A DNA stretch of 64,000 bases from Bacteroidales bacterium (GTDB taxonomy: Bacteria > Bacteroidota > Bacteroidia > Bacteroidales > Muribaculaceae). The stretch spans positions 21,994-85,993 of the forward strand of contig CAAGJW010000019.1 of NCBI GenBank assembly GCA_900770215.1. Reading direction: 5' to 3'. The notes beneath the pieces were generated by a model, which was given only the letters and a program-made list of their open reading frames with translations, was not told the origin of the DNA and did no database searches. A program made the translations under genes and the position numbers. Position 1 is the first letter of the stretch, and every line of letters starts with the position of its first letter. Positions 41,964-50,180 of the stretch are shown here, in pieces.

Positions 41964-42514
41964 AGACGCTGGACGGGTAAGCCCATCACGTTGTAGAACG
42001 AACCGTTGATGCCCTTAATGCCCATGTAGCCAATCCAGTCCTGTATGCCATAGCTGCCTGCCTTGTCGAGAGGATGGAAACGATCGACATAGTAATCGAT
42101 CTCCTCATCGGTGAGCACGGCAAATTCCACCTGCGACTTGCAGCTAAAAGACGTGGCGCCTTGCACAGTAGCAATTGTGACTCCTGTGACAACAGTGTGA
42201 GTGTTGCCCGACAGCTTGTGCAGCATCTCGCGTGCATCTTGCTCGTCATGTGGTTTGCCTATCAGCTCGCCGTTGAGCACAACGACGGTATCGGCAGTGA
42301 TGAGAAGTTCATTGCCAGCCACTTTGTAGGCGTGAGACTTGAGCCGGGATAGATACTCGGGCACATCCTCTACAGGTAACGACGGCGGATAGCACTCCTC
42401 TATGCCCTTTATCACCTCGACCCGAAATTTTACCCCAAGCCCTTCAAGCAGCTCACGCCTGCGCGGAGAACCACTGGCCAACACAATGTCGTATTTCTTT
42501 AAATTGTCCAACAT
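41939..42514 (-). CDS. Maf family nucleoside triphosphate pyrophosphatase
   Basis: A 191-residue house-cleaning pyrophosphatase of the Maf/Ham1-like superfamily, hydrolysing dTTP/UTP or modified nucleotides. The signature SGSPRRRELL is near the N-terminus, with TADTVV (catalytic Asp) and KAGSYGIQDWIGYMGIKGINGSFYNVMGLP, which is typical of Maf. I start at the ATG at 42514; an upstream ATG at 42553 would overlap kdsC and add a basic tail. It is the last gene after the DKNYY lipoprotein and kdsC, and its end overlaps the convergent gene. Confidence 0.92.
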   Translation of the reverse strand: MLDNLKKYDIVLASGSPRRRELLEGLGVKFRVEVIKGIEECYPPSLPVEDVPEYLSRLKSHAYKVAGNELLITADTVVVLNGELIGKPHDEQDAREMLHKLSGNTHTVVTGVTIATVQGATSFSCKSQVEFAVLTDEEIDYYVDRFHPLDKAGSYGIQDWIGYMGIKGINGSFYNVMGLPVQRLYSVLKSM

Positions 42515-42546
42515 AAATAAAAACCTGTATTTTTTTACTTCGATGA

Positions 42547-43071
42547 CTACCATCCAAAAGCATGCTTATCGTCAAGCCAGTCACCATGAGCCTTCATCAC
42601 CTGCTCGAGCAAGTCGCGCCCCACACCATAGCCTCCGTTGCAGGGCGAAATGTAGCGTGCAACAGCCTTAACCTCGGGGGCTGCATCGCCAGGGGCAACT
42701 GCAAGCCCGGCAGCCTGCATCACAGGCAAGTCGGGAATGTCATCGCCCACAAAGGCCACCTCGTCTCGGGTCAAGCCGCACTTGGCAATCCACTGCTCAA
42801 AGACGGGCAACTTCACAGCGACTCCCAAATAGATGTCGGCGATGCCCAGTGCCGAGAAACGCGTGTACACGGCACGTGTTTTTCCACCGCTGATGATGGC
42901 GATGTTGTAGCCATGCTTCACTGCCAGTTGCAGGGCGTAGCCATCCTTGATGCTCACCATGCGCAACGGTTCGCCGTCGGGAGAAAGGGGAATCGTCGAA
43001 GGCGACAACACGCCATCGACATCAAAGGCGATGCCTTTGATTTTCTTTAGATCATAATTGATAGAACTCAT
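42547..43071 (-). CDS. kdsC: 3-deoxy-D-manno-octulosonate 8-phosphate phosphatase (HAD-IIIA)
   Basis: A 174-residue HAD phosphatase of the KdsC/YrbI type, releasing Kdo for lipid A core synthesis. The nucleophile motif is FDVDGVLS (Asp17, Asp19), motif II is IISGG, and VGDDIPD supplies the metal ligands. It lacks a cap domain, as tetrameric KdsC does. In Bacteroidota a related phosphatase acts on 2-keto-3-deoxynonulosonate 9-phosphate, so the exact sugar acid is not certain. It lies 21 bases after the DKNYY gene. Confidence 0.9.
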   Translation of the reverse strand: MSSINYDLKKIKGIAFDVDGVLSPSTIPLSPDGEPLRMVSIKDGYALQLAVKHGYNIAIISGGKTRAVYTRFSALGIADIYLGVAVKLPVFEQWIAKCGLTRDEVAFVGDDIPDLPVMQAAGLAVAPGDAAPEVKAVARYISPCNGGYGVGRDLLEQVMKAHGDWLDDKHAFGW

Positions 43072-43092
43072 ATAATGAAAGATCGTGTAGGT

Positions 43093-43554
43093 TTAACGGG
43101 AATACTGTTTCATGCCCTTGACGTAGATGTCGAGCTGGTCGCGGGCTGTGTCACCACTCACGTGCATGAATGTGCTGGCTTGTGCTGTAGCTATCTCCCT
43201 CCCGCGATAATAGGCACCGAAGCGGTCTTTGGCATAGCCGCCCCCCACCGCAGCCAACGTGCCTGGAAACTGCGCCCTGAACGGCTTGCCTTCGAAATAG
43301 CCCGAAGAATCATCGGCTGCGTAGCCGCCGGACAGCACCCTGAACGAGCGCACATCACTCACTGCCAACTTGCGGCCTCGATAGTAAATGGCCGACGCAG
43401 CCGTGTCGGCTGCGTAACCACCCGACAAGTCGACACAGCCAGTTGGGACTGCAGCTGCTGCAGGCTGGGCAGTCACTTTCTTGCCGTTGTGCGACGAGCA
43501 CGCTGGCAGCAGCAACAGTGCGAGCGCAGGTAATATAAAATGACAAAAACGCAT
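43093..43554 (-). CDS. DKNYY-repeat lipoprotein
   Basis: A 153-residue lipoprotein. The N-terminal hydrophobic segment ends in LLPAC, a lipobox. The mature part has three consecutive repeats of the pattern GGYAxDxxxxYYxGxxx (GGYAADTAASAIYYRGRK, GGYAADDSSGYFEGKPF, GGYAKDRFGAYYRGREI), as in the DKNYY family. I start at the ATG at 43554, immediately before the signal peptide; an upstream frame extension to 43641 is not needed. It is the first gene of an operon with kdsC and maf. The function is unknown. Confidence 0.72.
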   Translation of the reverse strand: MRFCHFILPALALLLLPACSSHNGKKVTAQPAAAAVPTGCVDLSGGYAADTAASAIYYRGRKLAVSDVRSFRVLSGGYAADDSSGYFEGKPFRAQFPGTLAAVGGGYAKDRFGAYYRGREIATAQASTFMHVSGDTARDQLDIYVKGMKQYSR

Positions 43555-43571
43555 AGACGCAATATTTTGCC

Positions 43572-43579
43572 CAAAATTA
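43572..43579 (-). promoter_or_regulatory. Promoter -7 box of the DKNYY-kdsC-maf operon
   Basis: Reads TAATTTTG on the minus strand, 17 bases before the start codon. No good -33 element is seen. Confidence 0.45.
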
Positions 43580-43675
43580 CAAAAAAAACGGCAACCCGGC
43601 ATCACCTGCAAGTCACAATCTCTCACAGTGGTAAAAATCACATAGGCCGCAACCTCAAATCTGAAATCTTATTAT

Positions 43676-43683
43676 TATCTTTG
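43676..43683 (+). promoter_or_regulatory. Promoter -7 box of the PfkB kinase gene
   Basis: TATCTTTG at 43676-43683, 29 bases before the ATG. No good -33 element. Confidence 0.45.
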
Positions 43684-43712
43684 CACCGCAAAAAAAATAT
43701 AACATTCACAAT

Positions 43713-44582
43713 ATGACTGACATTTGTTGTATAGGACACATCACTCTCGACAAGATCATAACCCCCACTTCGACAGCCAACATCAACGGCGGCACATCAT
43801 TCTACTTCTCCTATGGTATCTCCAAGATGCCCAACGTTTCCTACAAACTGGTCACCAGCCTGGGAGAAAATGAGATGCAGGCTGTCGACGACATGCGCAA
43901 GGCCGGCATCAACGTTGAGGTGATACCGAGCAAGAAAACGGTGATCTTTGAGAACAAATATGGCGAAAACATGAACAACCGCAAGCAGCGTGTGCTCGCC
44001 AAAGCCGATCCATTCACCGTACAAAAACTCGTTGACATCAAGGCGAGGTATATACACCTGGGCAGCTTGCTTGCCGACGACTTCCCTCTCGACGTCTTCC
44101 CCATCCTGGCCCGAAACGGCATTCTCAGCGTCGATGCTCAGGGATTTCTTCGCTACGTCGAGGGCGAAAACGTGGTTTCTTGCGACTGGAAAGACAAAAA
44201 AGAGGCCCTTCAATATGTCGACATCTTGAAAGTGAATGAGCACGAGATCGAATCGCTCACAGGAGAGAGCGACCTTGAGTCTGCAGCCAAGATACTGTCG
44301 AACTGGGGCGCCAAAGAAGTGCTCATGACACTGGGCTGCTATGGCAGTGTCATCTACGACGGTGTCTCGCTGCATGAGATACCGGCCTATCCGCCCAAAA
44401 AGCTGGTCGATGCCACTGGCTGCGGCGACACCTATGCCACCGGCTACCTCTATATGCGCTCGCAAGGTGCTTCGATTGACGAGGCTGGTCGCTTTGCTGC
44501 CGCCATGGCCACTCTCAATATCGAACGCACTGGGGCCTTCGACGGGACCATCGAGGAGGTCGAGGCAGTGCTCGACCGCTGA
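43713..44582 (+). CDS. PfkB family carbohydrate kinase
   Basis: A 289-residue ribokinase-fold kinase. The second PfkB signature is DATGCGDTYATGY, with catalytic base Asp239 in the GCGD anion hole, and the N-terminal pattern is GHITLDKI followed by INGGTSFYFSYG. These proteins phosphorylate sugars or nucleosides with ATP. The N-terminal substrate lid is short, so a nucleoside or small sugar is more likely than fructose 1-phosphate. It starts a plus-strand run continuing into the exported protein, AlkD-like and thioesterase genes. Confidence 0.88.
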   Translation: MTDICCIGHITLDKIITPTSTANINGGTSFYFSYGISKMPNVSYKLVTSLGENEMQAVDDMRKAGINVEVIPSKKTVIFENKYGENMNNRKQRVLAKADPFTVQKLVDIKARYIHLGSLLADDFPLDVFPILARNGILSVDAQGFLRYVEGENVVSCDWKDKKEALQYVDILKVNEHEIESLTGESDLESAAKILSNWGAKEVLMTLGCYGSVIYDGVSLHEIPAYPPKKLVDATGCGDTYATGYLYMRSQGASIDEAGRFAAAMATLNIERTGAFDGTIEEVEAVLDR

Positions 44583-44590
44583 TTGCAATC

Positions 44591-45376
44591 ATGTCAACAA
44601 CATTTAAATCCATAATCATGTTGAAAAGCAAACACACCATATTGCTGACCGTGCTATGCATCATGCTGCTGGCTCTTGTGCCGAGCCACGCTGCCACGAC
44701 ACACCCTGCCAGCGCCGATGCACTGCGAGACTCGGCTGCCGATACGTCTCAGTCCAAGGACAGCATCGACACCGTGTACGTGTATCTCAGCTGGAATCAA
44801 GTATTCAACCACATGCCAGCAATTGCCTATTCTGGTCCCATAGTGTTTCCCAACAACGGGCTGGAATATGAAATCTATACGCTCGACGATACATCGCAAG
44901 CTGTGCTCAATGAGGCCGCTATTGCTATCAACGTGGGCGACAGTCTGTGGCTTGTCAACACCAATTATCTAAAAAAGAATTTCGAATGCCAGTACGACGG
45001 GTTCTACAACTACATTCCGCTGTATTTTTCAAGCAAGATAGCCTTTTGCCAGTACTGGGACGATTATGCACAAGAGTATTACCTGAGGCCCATGCACACA
45101 GCAACGGGCGAACAAGTACTCGAGCCAGTGCTGTTGCATCGCGGTCAGCCCAGGTACTACATTCTCGACTTTGACCAAAAAGAGCTCTATGCACTCGACC
45201 AGAAAAGACTTGCCAAGCTGCTTGCAGCCTATCCCGAGTTGCGGGAACGATACCTGTCGCGCAAGCACCGCAACGACCCCGAAGTGCTTGCATTCTATTT
45301 TCAAAAGTACATCGAGGCCCTCGACAACGACCCGGCTGCACCCAGTCTAAAACCAATTGATAAGAATGGAAATTGA
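44591..45376 (+). CDS. Exported protein of unknown function
   Basis: A 261-residue protein with an N-terminal signal peptide ending near PSHA. The actual start may be the ATG at 44618, which begins directly at the signal peptide. The mature part contains the aromatic-rich segment FYNYIPLYFSSKIAFCQYWDDYAQEYYLRPM and a helical, charged C-terminus. No domain is recognised. It follows the PfkB gene by eight bases and overlaps the AlkD-like gene by 11 bases, so it is co-translated with genes that are otherwise cytoplasmic. Confidence 0.6.
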   Translation: MSTTFKSIIMLKSKHTILLTVLCIMLLALVPSHAATTHPASADALRDSAADTSQSKDSIDTVYVYLSWNQVFNHMPAIAYSGPIVFPNNGLEYEIYTLDDTSQAVLNEAAIAINVGDSLWLVNTNYLKKNFECQYDGFYNYIPLYFSSKIAFCQYWDDYAQEYYLRPMHTATGEQVLEPVLLHRGQPRYYILDFDQKELYALDQKRLAKLLAAYPELRERYLSRKHRNDPEVLAFYFQKYIEALDNDPAAPSLKPIDKNGN

Positions 45377-45905
45377 AGAAATAATAAGAAACACCCGCAA
45401 GGCCTTTTTCGCCTATCGCAACGGCATCATTGCCGAAACGCTGCGGCGTGGAGGCGACCCACACAAGTCGATCATGGGCTGCCAGCTCACCGATGTGGTT
45501 GCTATCGCCAAGCAGCTTGAGGGCAACGCCCAACTGGCCGAGGCCTTCTGGAACGAACGCAACAGCCGCGAATGCCGCATGATAGCTCCCATGCTCTACC
45601 CCACTGCCGCCTTTGGACACGACAAGGCTCTGGCATGGTGCCTTGATGTGGAGGACTGCGAGATTGCCGACATCCTGTGCCACAAGCTCCTGCGCCAGCT
45701 CAACTATGCCCAAGCTCTTGTAAAGCAGCTGCTGGGCTATGAATCCCAGCTCACACGGTACACCGCCTTCAGGCTCATGCTCAATATTATCATTACAGGC
45801 AGCTACAAGCCGAGCGACAGCTTGCGGGCAATTGCCGAGCACGAGCTCTCGACAGCTCCAAGCTACCTGCGCCCAGTATTAAACAGTATTTTGGAGGAAA
45901 TATAA
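45366..45905 (+). CDS. AlkD-like DNA alkylation repair family protein
   Basis: A 179-residue all-helical protein. The pattern LTDVVAIAKQL, LAEAFWNERNSRECRMIAPML, WCLDVEDCEIADILCHKLL matches the HEAT-like ALK repeats of the DNA alkylation repair family (AlkC/AlkD). It is shorter than typical AlkD (about 230), and I cannot identify the catalytic Asp and Trp with confidence, so glycosylase activity is not assured. I start at ATG 45366, overlapping the previous stop by 11 bases; a TTG at 45357 is less likely. It is followed six bases later by the thioesterase gene. Confidence 0.6.
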   Translation: MEIEEIIRNTRKAFFAYRNGIIAETLRRGGDPHKSIMGCQLTDVVAIAKQLEGNAQLAEAFWNERNSRECRMIAPMLYPTAAFGHDKALAWCLDVEDCEIADILCHKLLRQLNYAQALVKQLLGYESQLTRYTAFRLMLNIIITGSYKPSDSLRAIAEHELSTAPSYLRPVLNSILEEI

Positions 45906-45911
45906 AACAAT

Positions 45912-46283
45912 ATGATACACCAAGGATTAACCCATACAAGTACACTGAAAGTGACCACTGCCCACACTGCTCTTGAAATGGGGTCGGGCGACATGCCCGT
46001 ACTTGCCACTCCGGCTATGGCGGCACTCATGGAAAATGCAGCCATGCTTGCAGTGAGCACATCGTTGCCCGAGGGCTGCACAACAGTGGGCGGGCACATC
46101 AGCACGTCGCACCTCAAGCCTTCAAGAGTGGGTGCCGAAATATCGGCCACAGCAACTCTGGAGAAAATCGAGGGCCGCAAGCTGCACTTCACCATCGAGG
46201 CTCACGATGGCGACACACTCATAGGCGAGGGCACGCACCTGCGCTTCATTGTCGAGCGAGACCGCTTCATGGCCAAATTGTGA
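45912..46283 (+). CDS. Hotdog-fold thioesterase (FlK-like)
   Basis: A 123-residue single hotdog domain. The arrangement ATPAMAALMENAAM (catalytic Glu) and TVGGHISTSHLKPSRVGAEI (conserved His) matches the fluoroacetyl-CoA-type thioesterase family, whose active site is Thr, Glu, His. In most bacteria the physiological substrate of these small thioesterases is unknown. It lies six bases after the AlkD-like gene, and a hairpin 32 bases after its stop ends the transcript. Confidence 0.85.
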   Translation: MIHQGLTHTSTLKVTTAHTALEMGSGDMPVLATPAMAALMENAAMLAVSTSLPEGCTTVGGHISTSHLKPSRVGAEISATATLEKIEGRKLHFTIEAHDGDTLIGEGTHLRFIVERDRFMAKL

Positions 46284-46302
46284 AAGAACAAGACGAGAAG
46301 CG

Positions 46303-46343
46303 CAAGAAAATTAAGGATGCAGTTCAGGCAATGAATTGCATCC
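46303..46343. terminator. Hairpin terminator between the thioesterase gene and the minus-strand small gene
   Basis: Arms at 46315-46324 and 46334-46343 pair with one mismatch. On the minus strand the stem is followed by TTAATTTTCTT (46314-46304), so it terminates best for the 41-residue gene at 46395-46520, but it can also stop the convergent thioesterase transcript. Confidence 0.65.
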
Positions 46344-46394
46344 TCAATTTGTCAAAAAACCGAAACTCGTCGGCAGCTTACAATAACAATACTT

Positions 46395-46520
46395 TCAATT
46401 CGGCACAATCGACCGCAAGCCAGGTTGCAAGGCTGTGTTGTAATTGTAGAATCGGGCAAACTGCTTGATCAGGTTCACAGTCGAGCGCTTGGGGCCCACA
46501 ACAGGGTGAGATGATGTCAT
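46395..46520 (-). CDS. 41-residue conserved-looking small protein
   Basis: A minus-strand frame of 42 codons between the thioesterase and cdsA genes. The protein starts MTSSHPVVGPKRSTVNLIKQ, continues FARFYNYNTA and ends in SIVPN. The middle, GPKRSTVNLIKQFARFY, is a basic amphipathic helix. The start is fixed because stops lie directly upstream in frame. A hairpin with a T tract on the same strand ends it 52 bases after the stop, which supports a real transcript. I do not know a named family or function; it could be a ribosome- or nucleic-acid-binding microprotein, which is only a guess. Confidence 0.5.
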   Translation of the reverse strand: MTSSHPVVGPKRSTVNLIKQFARFYNYNTALQPGLRSIVPN

Positions 46521-46625
46521 TTCAAATTTCACGCGAGTAGAACTTTTATGCATAGGCAAGTCTGTTAAAAAATCACAATATTATAACGCGTAAACATGCA
46601 TAATATTATATCAAAACCGAGCAAA

Positions 46626-46657
46626 TTTTGAAACGTCAAATAAATGGCTTAATTTTG
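46626..46657 (+). promoter_or_regulatory. Promoter of the cdsA-purM run
   Basis: TTTTG at 46626-46630, 19 bases, TAATTTTG at 46650-46657, 24 bases before the GTG of cdsA. Confidence 0.68.
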
Positions 46658-46680
46658 TGCATTACAAATAAGATTGGACA

Positions 46681-47559
46681 GTGAAAAATTTAGTCACACG
46701 TATACTCTCGGGAAGCATTTATGTTGTGCTCATCGTGCTTGCGATCATTACAATACAATACACTCCCGTCTTGTTTCTCGTGGTATTTGGGCTGTTGACC
46801 GCTCTGTGCTTATGGGAAACATATAAAGTCACACAAGAAGGCGATGTCATATCGCCATTGTTTACCATCATCGACTTATTGGGCGGTGTGGGCGTGTTTC
46901 TGGCTTTTTTCTTGATGTACTCGGGAACGGGCGATGCTGCATCGGGGTCACGTTCATTTTGGATGCTGCCAATCATCATTTACCTCATTGTGCGAACGAG
47001 CCTGCAGCTCTACAGCCCCATGACCCATGCCGTGCACAGCCTTGAAAGGAGTTTCTACGGCATTGCATTTGTAGCCCTGCCCATGGGCATGGCCAACTCG
47101 ATATGTGCGGTGGGCAGCCCCATGATGCTACTGGCCATATTCATCCTGCTGTGGGTCAACGACTCGGGCGCCTATCTTGTGGGAAGCGCCATAGGCAAGC
47201 ACAAGCTATTTGAGCGAGTATCGCCCCACAAGTCGTGGGAGGGTTTCTGGGGCGGCACAATTGCAAGCATTGTCGTTGCAGCCGTGCTGGGCCATTACTT
47301 CGGCCAGCACTTCACGCTAGGCATCGACGGCGGCGGCCACAGCATGCCACTGGCGGCATGGATAGGCATGGGACTCATCGTGTCGGTTTTCGGCACGCTG
47401 GGCGACCTCTCCGAGTCGCTGCTCAAGCGCACCGTGGGAGTCAAAGACACCAGCCACATCATCCCTGGCCATGGTGGTTTTCTCGACAGGCTCGACAGCT
47501 TCCTCATGGCCTGTCCGGCCACACTGGTTTATTTCATTTTATTGAAGATTTATTTTTAA
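46681..47559 (+). CDS. cdsA: Phosphatidate cytidylyltransferase (CDP-diglyceride synthetase)
   Basis: A 292-residue membrane enzyme with about eight hydrophobic spans that makes CDP-diacylglycerol from phosphatidic acid and CTP. The C-terminal signature SLLKRTVGVKDTSHIIPGHG, followed by GFLDRLDS (about 246-274), is complete. The start is a GTG at 46681, 24 bases after the promoter. purM follows 16 bases later. It supplies all phospholipid synthesis of the cell. Confidence 0.96.
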   Translation: MKNLVTRILSGSIYVVLIVLAIITIQYTPVLFLVVFGLLTALCLWETYKVTQEGDVISPLFTIIDLLGGVGVFLAFFLMYSGTGDAASGSRSFWMLPIIIYLIVRTSLQLYSPMTHAVHSLERSFYGIAFVALPMGMANSICAVGSPMMLLAIFILLWVNDSGAYLVGSAIGKHKLFERVSPHKSWEGFWGGTIASIVVAAVLGHYFGQHFTLGIDGGGHSMPLAAWIGMGLIVSVFGTLGDLSESLLKRTVGVKDTSHIIPGHGGFLDRLDSFLMACPATLVYFILLKIYF

Positions 47560-47574
47560 ACAACAATACATCAC

Positions 47575-48741
47575 ATGAGCTCTCAACGTTACGACATGCG
47601 CGGCGTGTCGGCATCTAAAGAAGACGTGCACAACGCCATCAAGAAAATCGACAAGGGTCTGTATCCGCTTGCCTTCTGCAAAATCATCCCCGACTTGCTT
47701 GCCGGCGACCCCAACTATTGCAACATCATGCATGCCGATGGCGCTGGTACGAAGTCATCGCTCGCCTATGTGTACTGGAAAGAGACTGGCGACCTGAGTG
47801 TGTGGAAAGGCGTTGCACAAGACGCCGTGGTCATGAATATCGACGACCTGCTGTGTGTGGGTGCCACAAGCAATATATTGCTCTCCTCCACCATAGGCCG
47901 CAACAAGAACTTGATTCCAGGCGAGGTGATTTCGGCCGTTATCAATGGCACACAAGAATTTATCGACGAGATGAATGCAGCTGGCGTCAACATCGTCTCG
48001 ACAGGCGGCGAGACCGCCGATGTGGGTGATCTTGTGCGCACGATTATTGTCGACAGCACTGTCACCTGCCGCATGCGTCGCGACCAGGTCGTTGACAATG
48101 CCAACATCAAGGCTGGCGATGTGATCGTGGGTCTTGCAAGCTACGGGCAGGCCACCTACGAGCGGCAATACAACGGCGGCATGGGCAGCAACGGACTCAC
48201 GTCGGCCCGCCACGATGTGTTTGCCAAGTATCTGGCCACGAAGTATCCCGAGAGCTACGATCGGGCCATACCTGAAGAATTGGTATACTCAGGGTCTAAA
48301 CTGCTCACCGACGTCGTCGATGGGCTCCCTGTGAATGTGGGGCAACTCGTGCTCTCCCCCACCCGCACCTATGCTCCGGTCCTCAAGGTTGTGCTCGACC
48401 AGATGAGAAGCAAGGTGCACGGCATGGTGCATTGCACGGGCGGCGCCCAGACCAAGGTGATGCACTTTGTGGAAAGCAAGCACGTGATCAAAGACCATCT
48501 CTTCCCCATTCCCCCGCTGTTTAAACTCATCAAGGAAGAATCGGGCACCGATTGGAAGGAGATGTACAAAGTCTTCAACATGGGCCACCGCATGGAAATA
48601 TATGTAGACCAGGCCGATGCTCAGGATATCATAGCAATTGCCAAGTCGTTTGGCATCGATGCTCAAGTGATAGGACATGTCGAGGCCAGCGATTGCAACA
48701 AGCTAACGATCAAGAGTGCTGAGGGCACTTTTGAATACTGA
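47575..48741 (+). CDS. purM: Phosphoribosylformylglycinamidine cyclo-ligase (AIR synthase)
   Basis: A 388-residue PurM-fold enzyme closing the imidazole ring in purine synthesis (FGAM plus ATP to AIR). Signatures are HADGAGTKS near residue 54, DAVVMNIDDLLCVGA, GGETADVGD, and GMVHCTGGAQTK near the C-terminal domain. The long form with SSQRYDMRGVSASKEDVH at the start is the one I know from Bacteroidota. It sits 16 bases after cdsA. Confidence 0.93.
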   Translation: MSSQRYDMRGVSASKEDVHNAIKKIDKGLYPLAFCKIIPDLLAGDPNYCNIMHADGAGTKSSLAYVYWKETGDLSVWKGVAQDAVVMNIDDLLCVGATSNILLSSTIGRNKNLIPGEVISAVINGTQEFIDEMNAAGVNIVSTGGETADVGDLVRTIIVDSTVTCRMRRDQVVDNANIKAGDVIVGLASYGQATYERQYNGGMGSNGLTSARHDVFAKYLATKYPESYDRAIPEELVYSGSKLLTDVVDGLPVNVGQLVLSPTRTYAPVLKVVLDQMRSKVHGMVHCTGGAQTKVMHFVESKHVIKDHLFPIPPLFKLIKEESGTDWKEMYKVFNMGHRMEIYVDQADAQDIIAIAKSFGIDAQVIGHVEASDCNKLTIKSAEGTFEY

Positions 48742-48765
48742 TTTTCATCTTTTTTTTACTTTATC

Positions 48766-50160
48766 ATGAGGCATCTTGCTACACACACAGTCTTGCTCTT
48801 GCTGCTCGCGACAATGCTATGGCAATCTTGCGCCACGTCGCCGCGGGTTGTTGTCGAGACACACAAGATGCCCGACACGTTGAGGGTGGGCACGCTCTAC
48901 AGTCCCACCAGCTTCTTTCTCTACCGCGGCGACACCCTGGGCTACGACTATGACCGCGTGTGCGACTTTGCCAAAGCAAAAAACATAAAGCTGAAGTTTA
49001 AGGTGGCACCTAACATGCACGCCCTCATCGACATGATAAAGACCAACAAAGTCGACCTGCTGGTATATGAAATTCCTGTCACGGCCGAATTCAACGAGGA
49101 AGTGCTGCATTGCGGCGAGACCAATACCACCTATCAAGTACTGGTGCAACCCAGGTCGCACCAGCGCATTACCAACGTGACCCAACTCGTTGGCAAAACC
49201 ATATATGTAGAGAAAGGCTCTAAATATGAATCCCGGTTGCACAACCTCGACAGCGAGATAGGCGGTGGTATCAACATTCGCACTGTAGAGAGTGACACCG
49301 TCAATGTTGAAAATCTCATCGAGGGCGTGAACAAGGGCACAATACCCCTCACACTGGCCGATAACGACATCGCCAAAATCGACAAGTCGTATTACGACAA
49401 TATCGACATAAGTCTCGATGTGAGTTTCCCGCAGCGTTCATCTTGGGCAGTCAATCTCAACGATGATTGGCTGGCCGACACAGTCGACGCCTGGAGCACA
49501 AGCAAGCGCACACTACTCTACACCGAAGACATTGCCAATCGCTACTTTGAGCAAAACCGCACATCAAGCTCAGCCAGTTCGACATCCAGCACTGCCAGTG
49601 GCAAGAAATATGTGAAACACAGCGGCGACATCTCGGCCTACGATGAGCTCTTCAAGAAATATTCACGTCGCTGTCCCTACGACTGGCTGCTGCTCGCTGC
49701 CATTGCCCGCACCGAGTCAGATTTCTCTCCCGACGAGGTATCGTGGGCCGGGGCACGTGGGCTCATGCAAATCATGCCCAGCGGGGCACGTTCACTGGGA
49801 ATAGACCCTGACCGGCTGTTCGACCCCGATGTGAATGTGCAATGTGCCGTAAGCGAGCTCAACTATCTCGACAACTATTTCAGCAAGTATGTCGACGACA
49901 GTCAGGAGCGCATGAAATTTGTGCTTGCAGCCTACAACGGCGGCATGTCACACATTGTTGACGCCATCAGGCTTGCCCAGAAATACGGCAAAGACCCCAA
50001 ACTGTGGTACGGCAATGTGGAAGAAGCACTCAAGTGGAAATCGATAGAGAAATACTACAGCGATCCCGTGTGCCGCTACGGGTACTTTCGCAGCGGCGAG
50101 ACCGTGGCCTACGTCCACAAAGTAGAAGACCAATATGAGACTTACAAACAAAGATACTAA
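48766..50160 (+). CDS. MltF-like lytic transglycosylase lipoprotein
   Basis: A 464-residue lipoprotein (lipobox WQSC at about residue 22). Residues about 35-265 form a periplasmic solute-binding-type domain (TLRVGTLYSPTSFFLYRGDTLGYDYDRVCDFAK). After a Ser/Thr-rich hinge, the SLT lysozyme-like domain (about 295-460) carries the catalytic Glu317 in ARTESDFSP, the GARGLMQIMPSGA motif and LAAYNGG. This is the MltF architecture: it cleaves the glycan strand to 1,6-anhydro-MurNAc while its sensor domain binds a ligand. Substrate release could feed the kinase/nucleotidyltransferase pair at 12.6 kb. Confidence 0.92.
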   Translation: MRHLATHTVLLLLLATMLWQSCATSPRVVVETHKMPDTLRVGTLYSPTSFFLYRGDTLGYDYDRVCDFAKAKNIKLKFKVAPNMHALIDMIKTNKVDLLVYEIPVTAEFNEEVLHCGETNTTYQVLVQPRSHQRITNVTQLVGKTIYVEKGSKYESRLHNLDSEIGGGINIRTVESDTVNVENLIEGVNKGTIPLTLADNDIAKIDKSYYDNIDISLDVSFPQRSSWAVNLNDDWLADTVDAWSTSKRTLLYTEDIANRYFEQNRTSSSASSTSSTASGKKYVKHSGDISAYDELFKKYSRRCPYDWLLLAAIARTESDFSPDEVSWAGARGLMQIMPSGARSLGIDPDRLFDPDVNVQCAVSELNYLDNYFSKYVDDSQERMKFVLAAYNGGMSHIVDAIRLAQKYGKDPKLWYGNVEEALKWKSIEKYYSDPVCRYGYFRSGETVAYVHKVEDQYETYKQRY

Positions 50161-50180
50161 CCACACAAAATAATAAAATT

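Noticed and set aside
46280..46468. 62-codon frame on the plus strand after the thioesterase gene
   Set aside because: It runs through the hairpin terminator and overlaps the better-supported 41-residue minus-strand gene; the composition is not protein-like.
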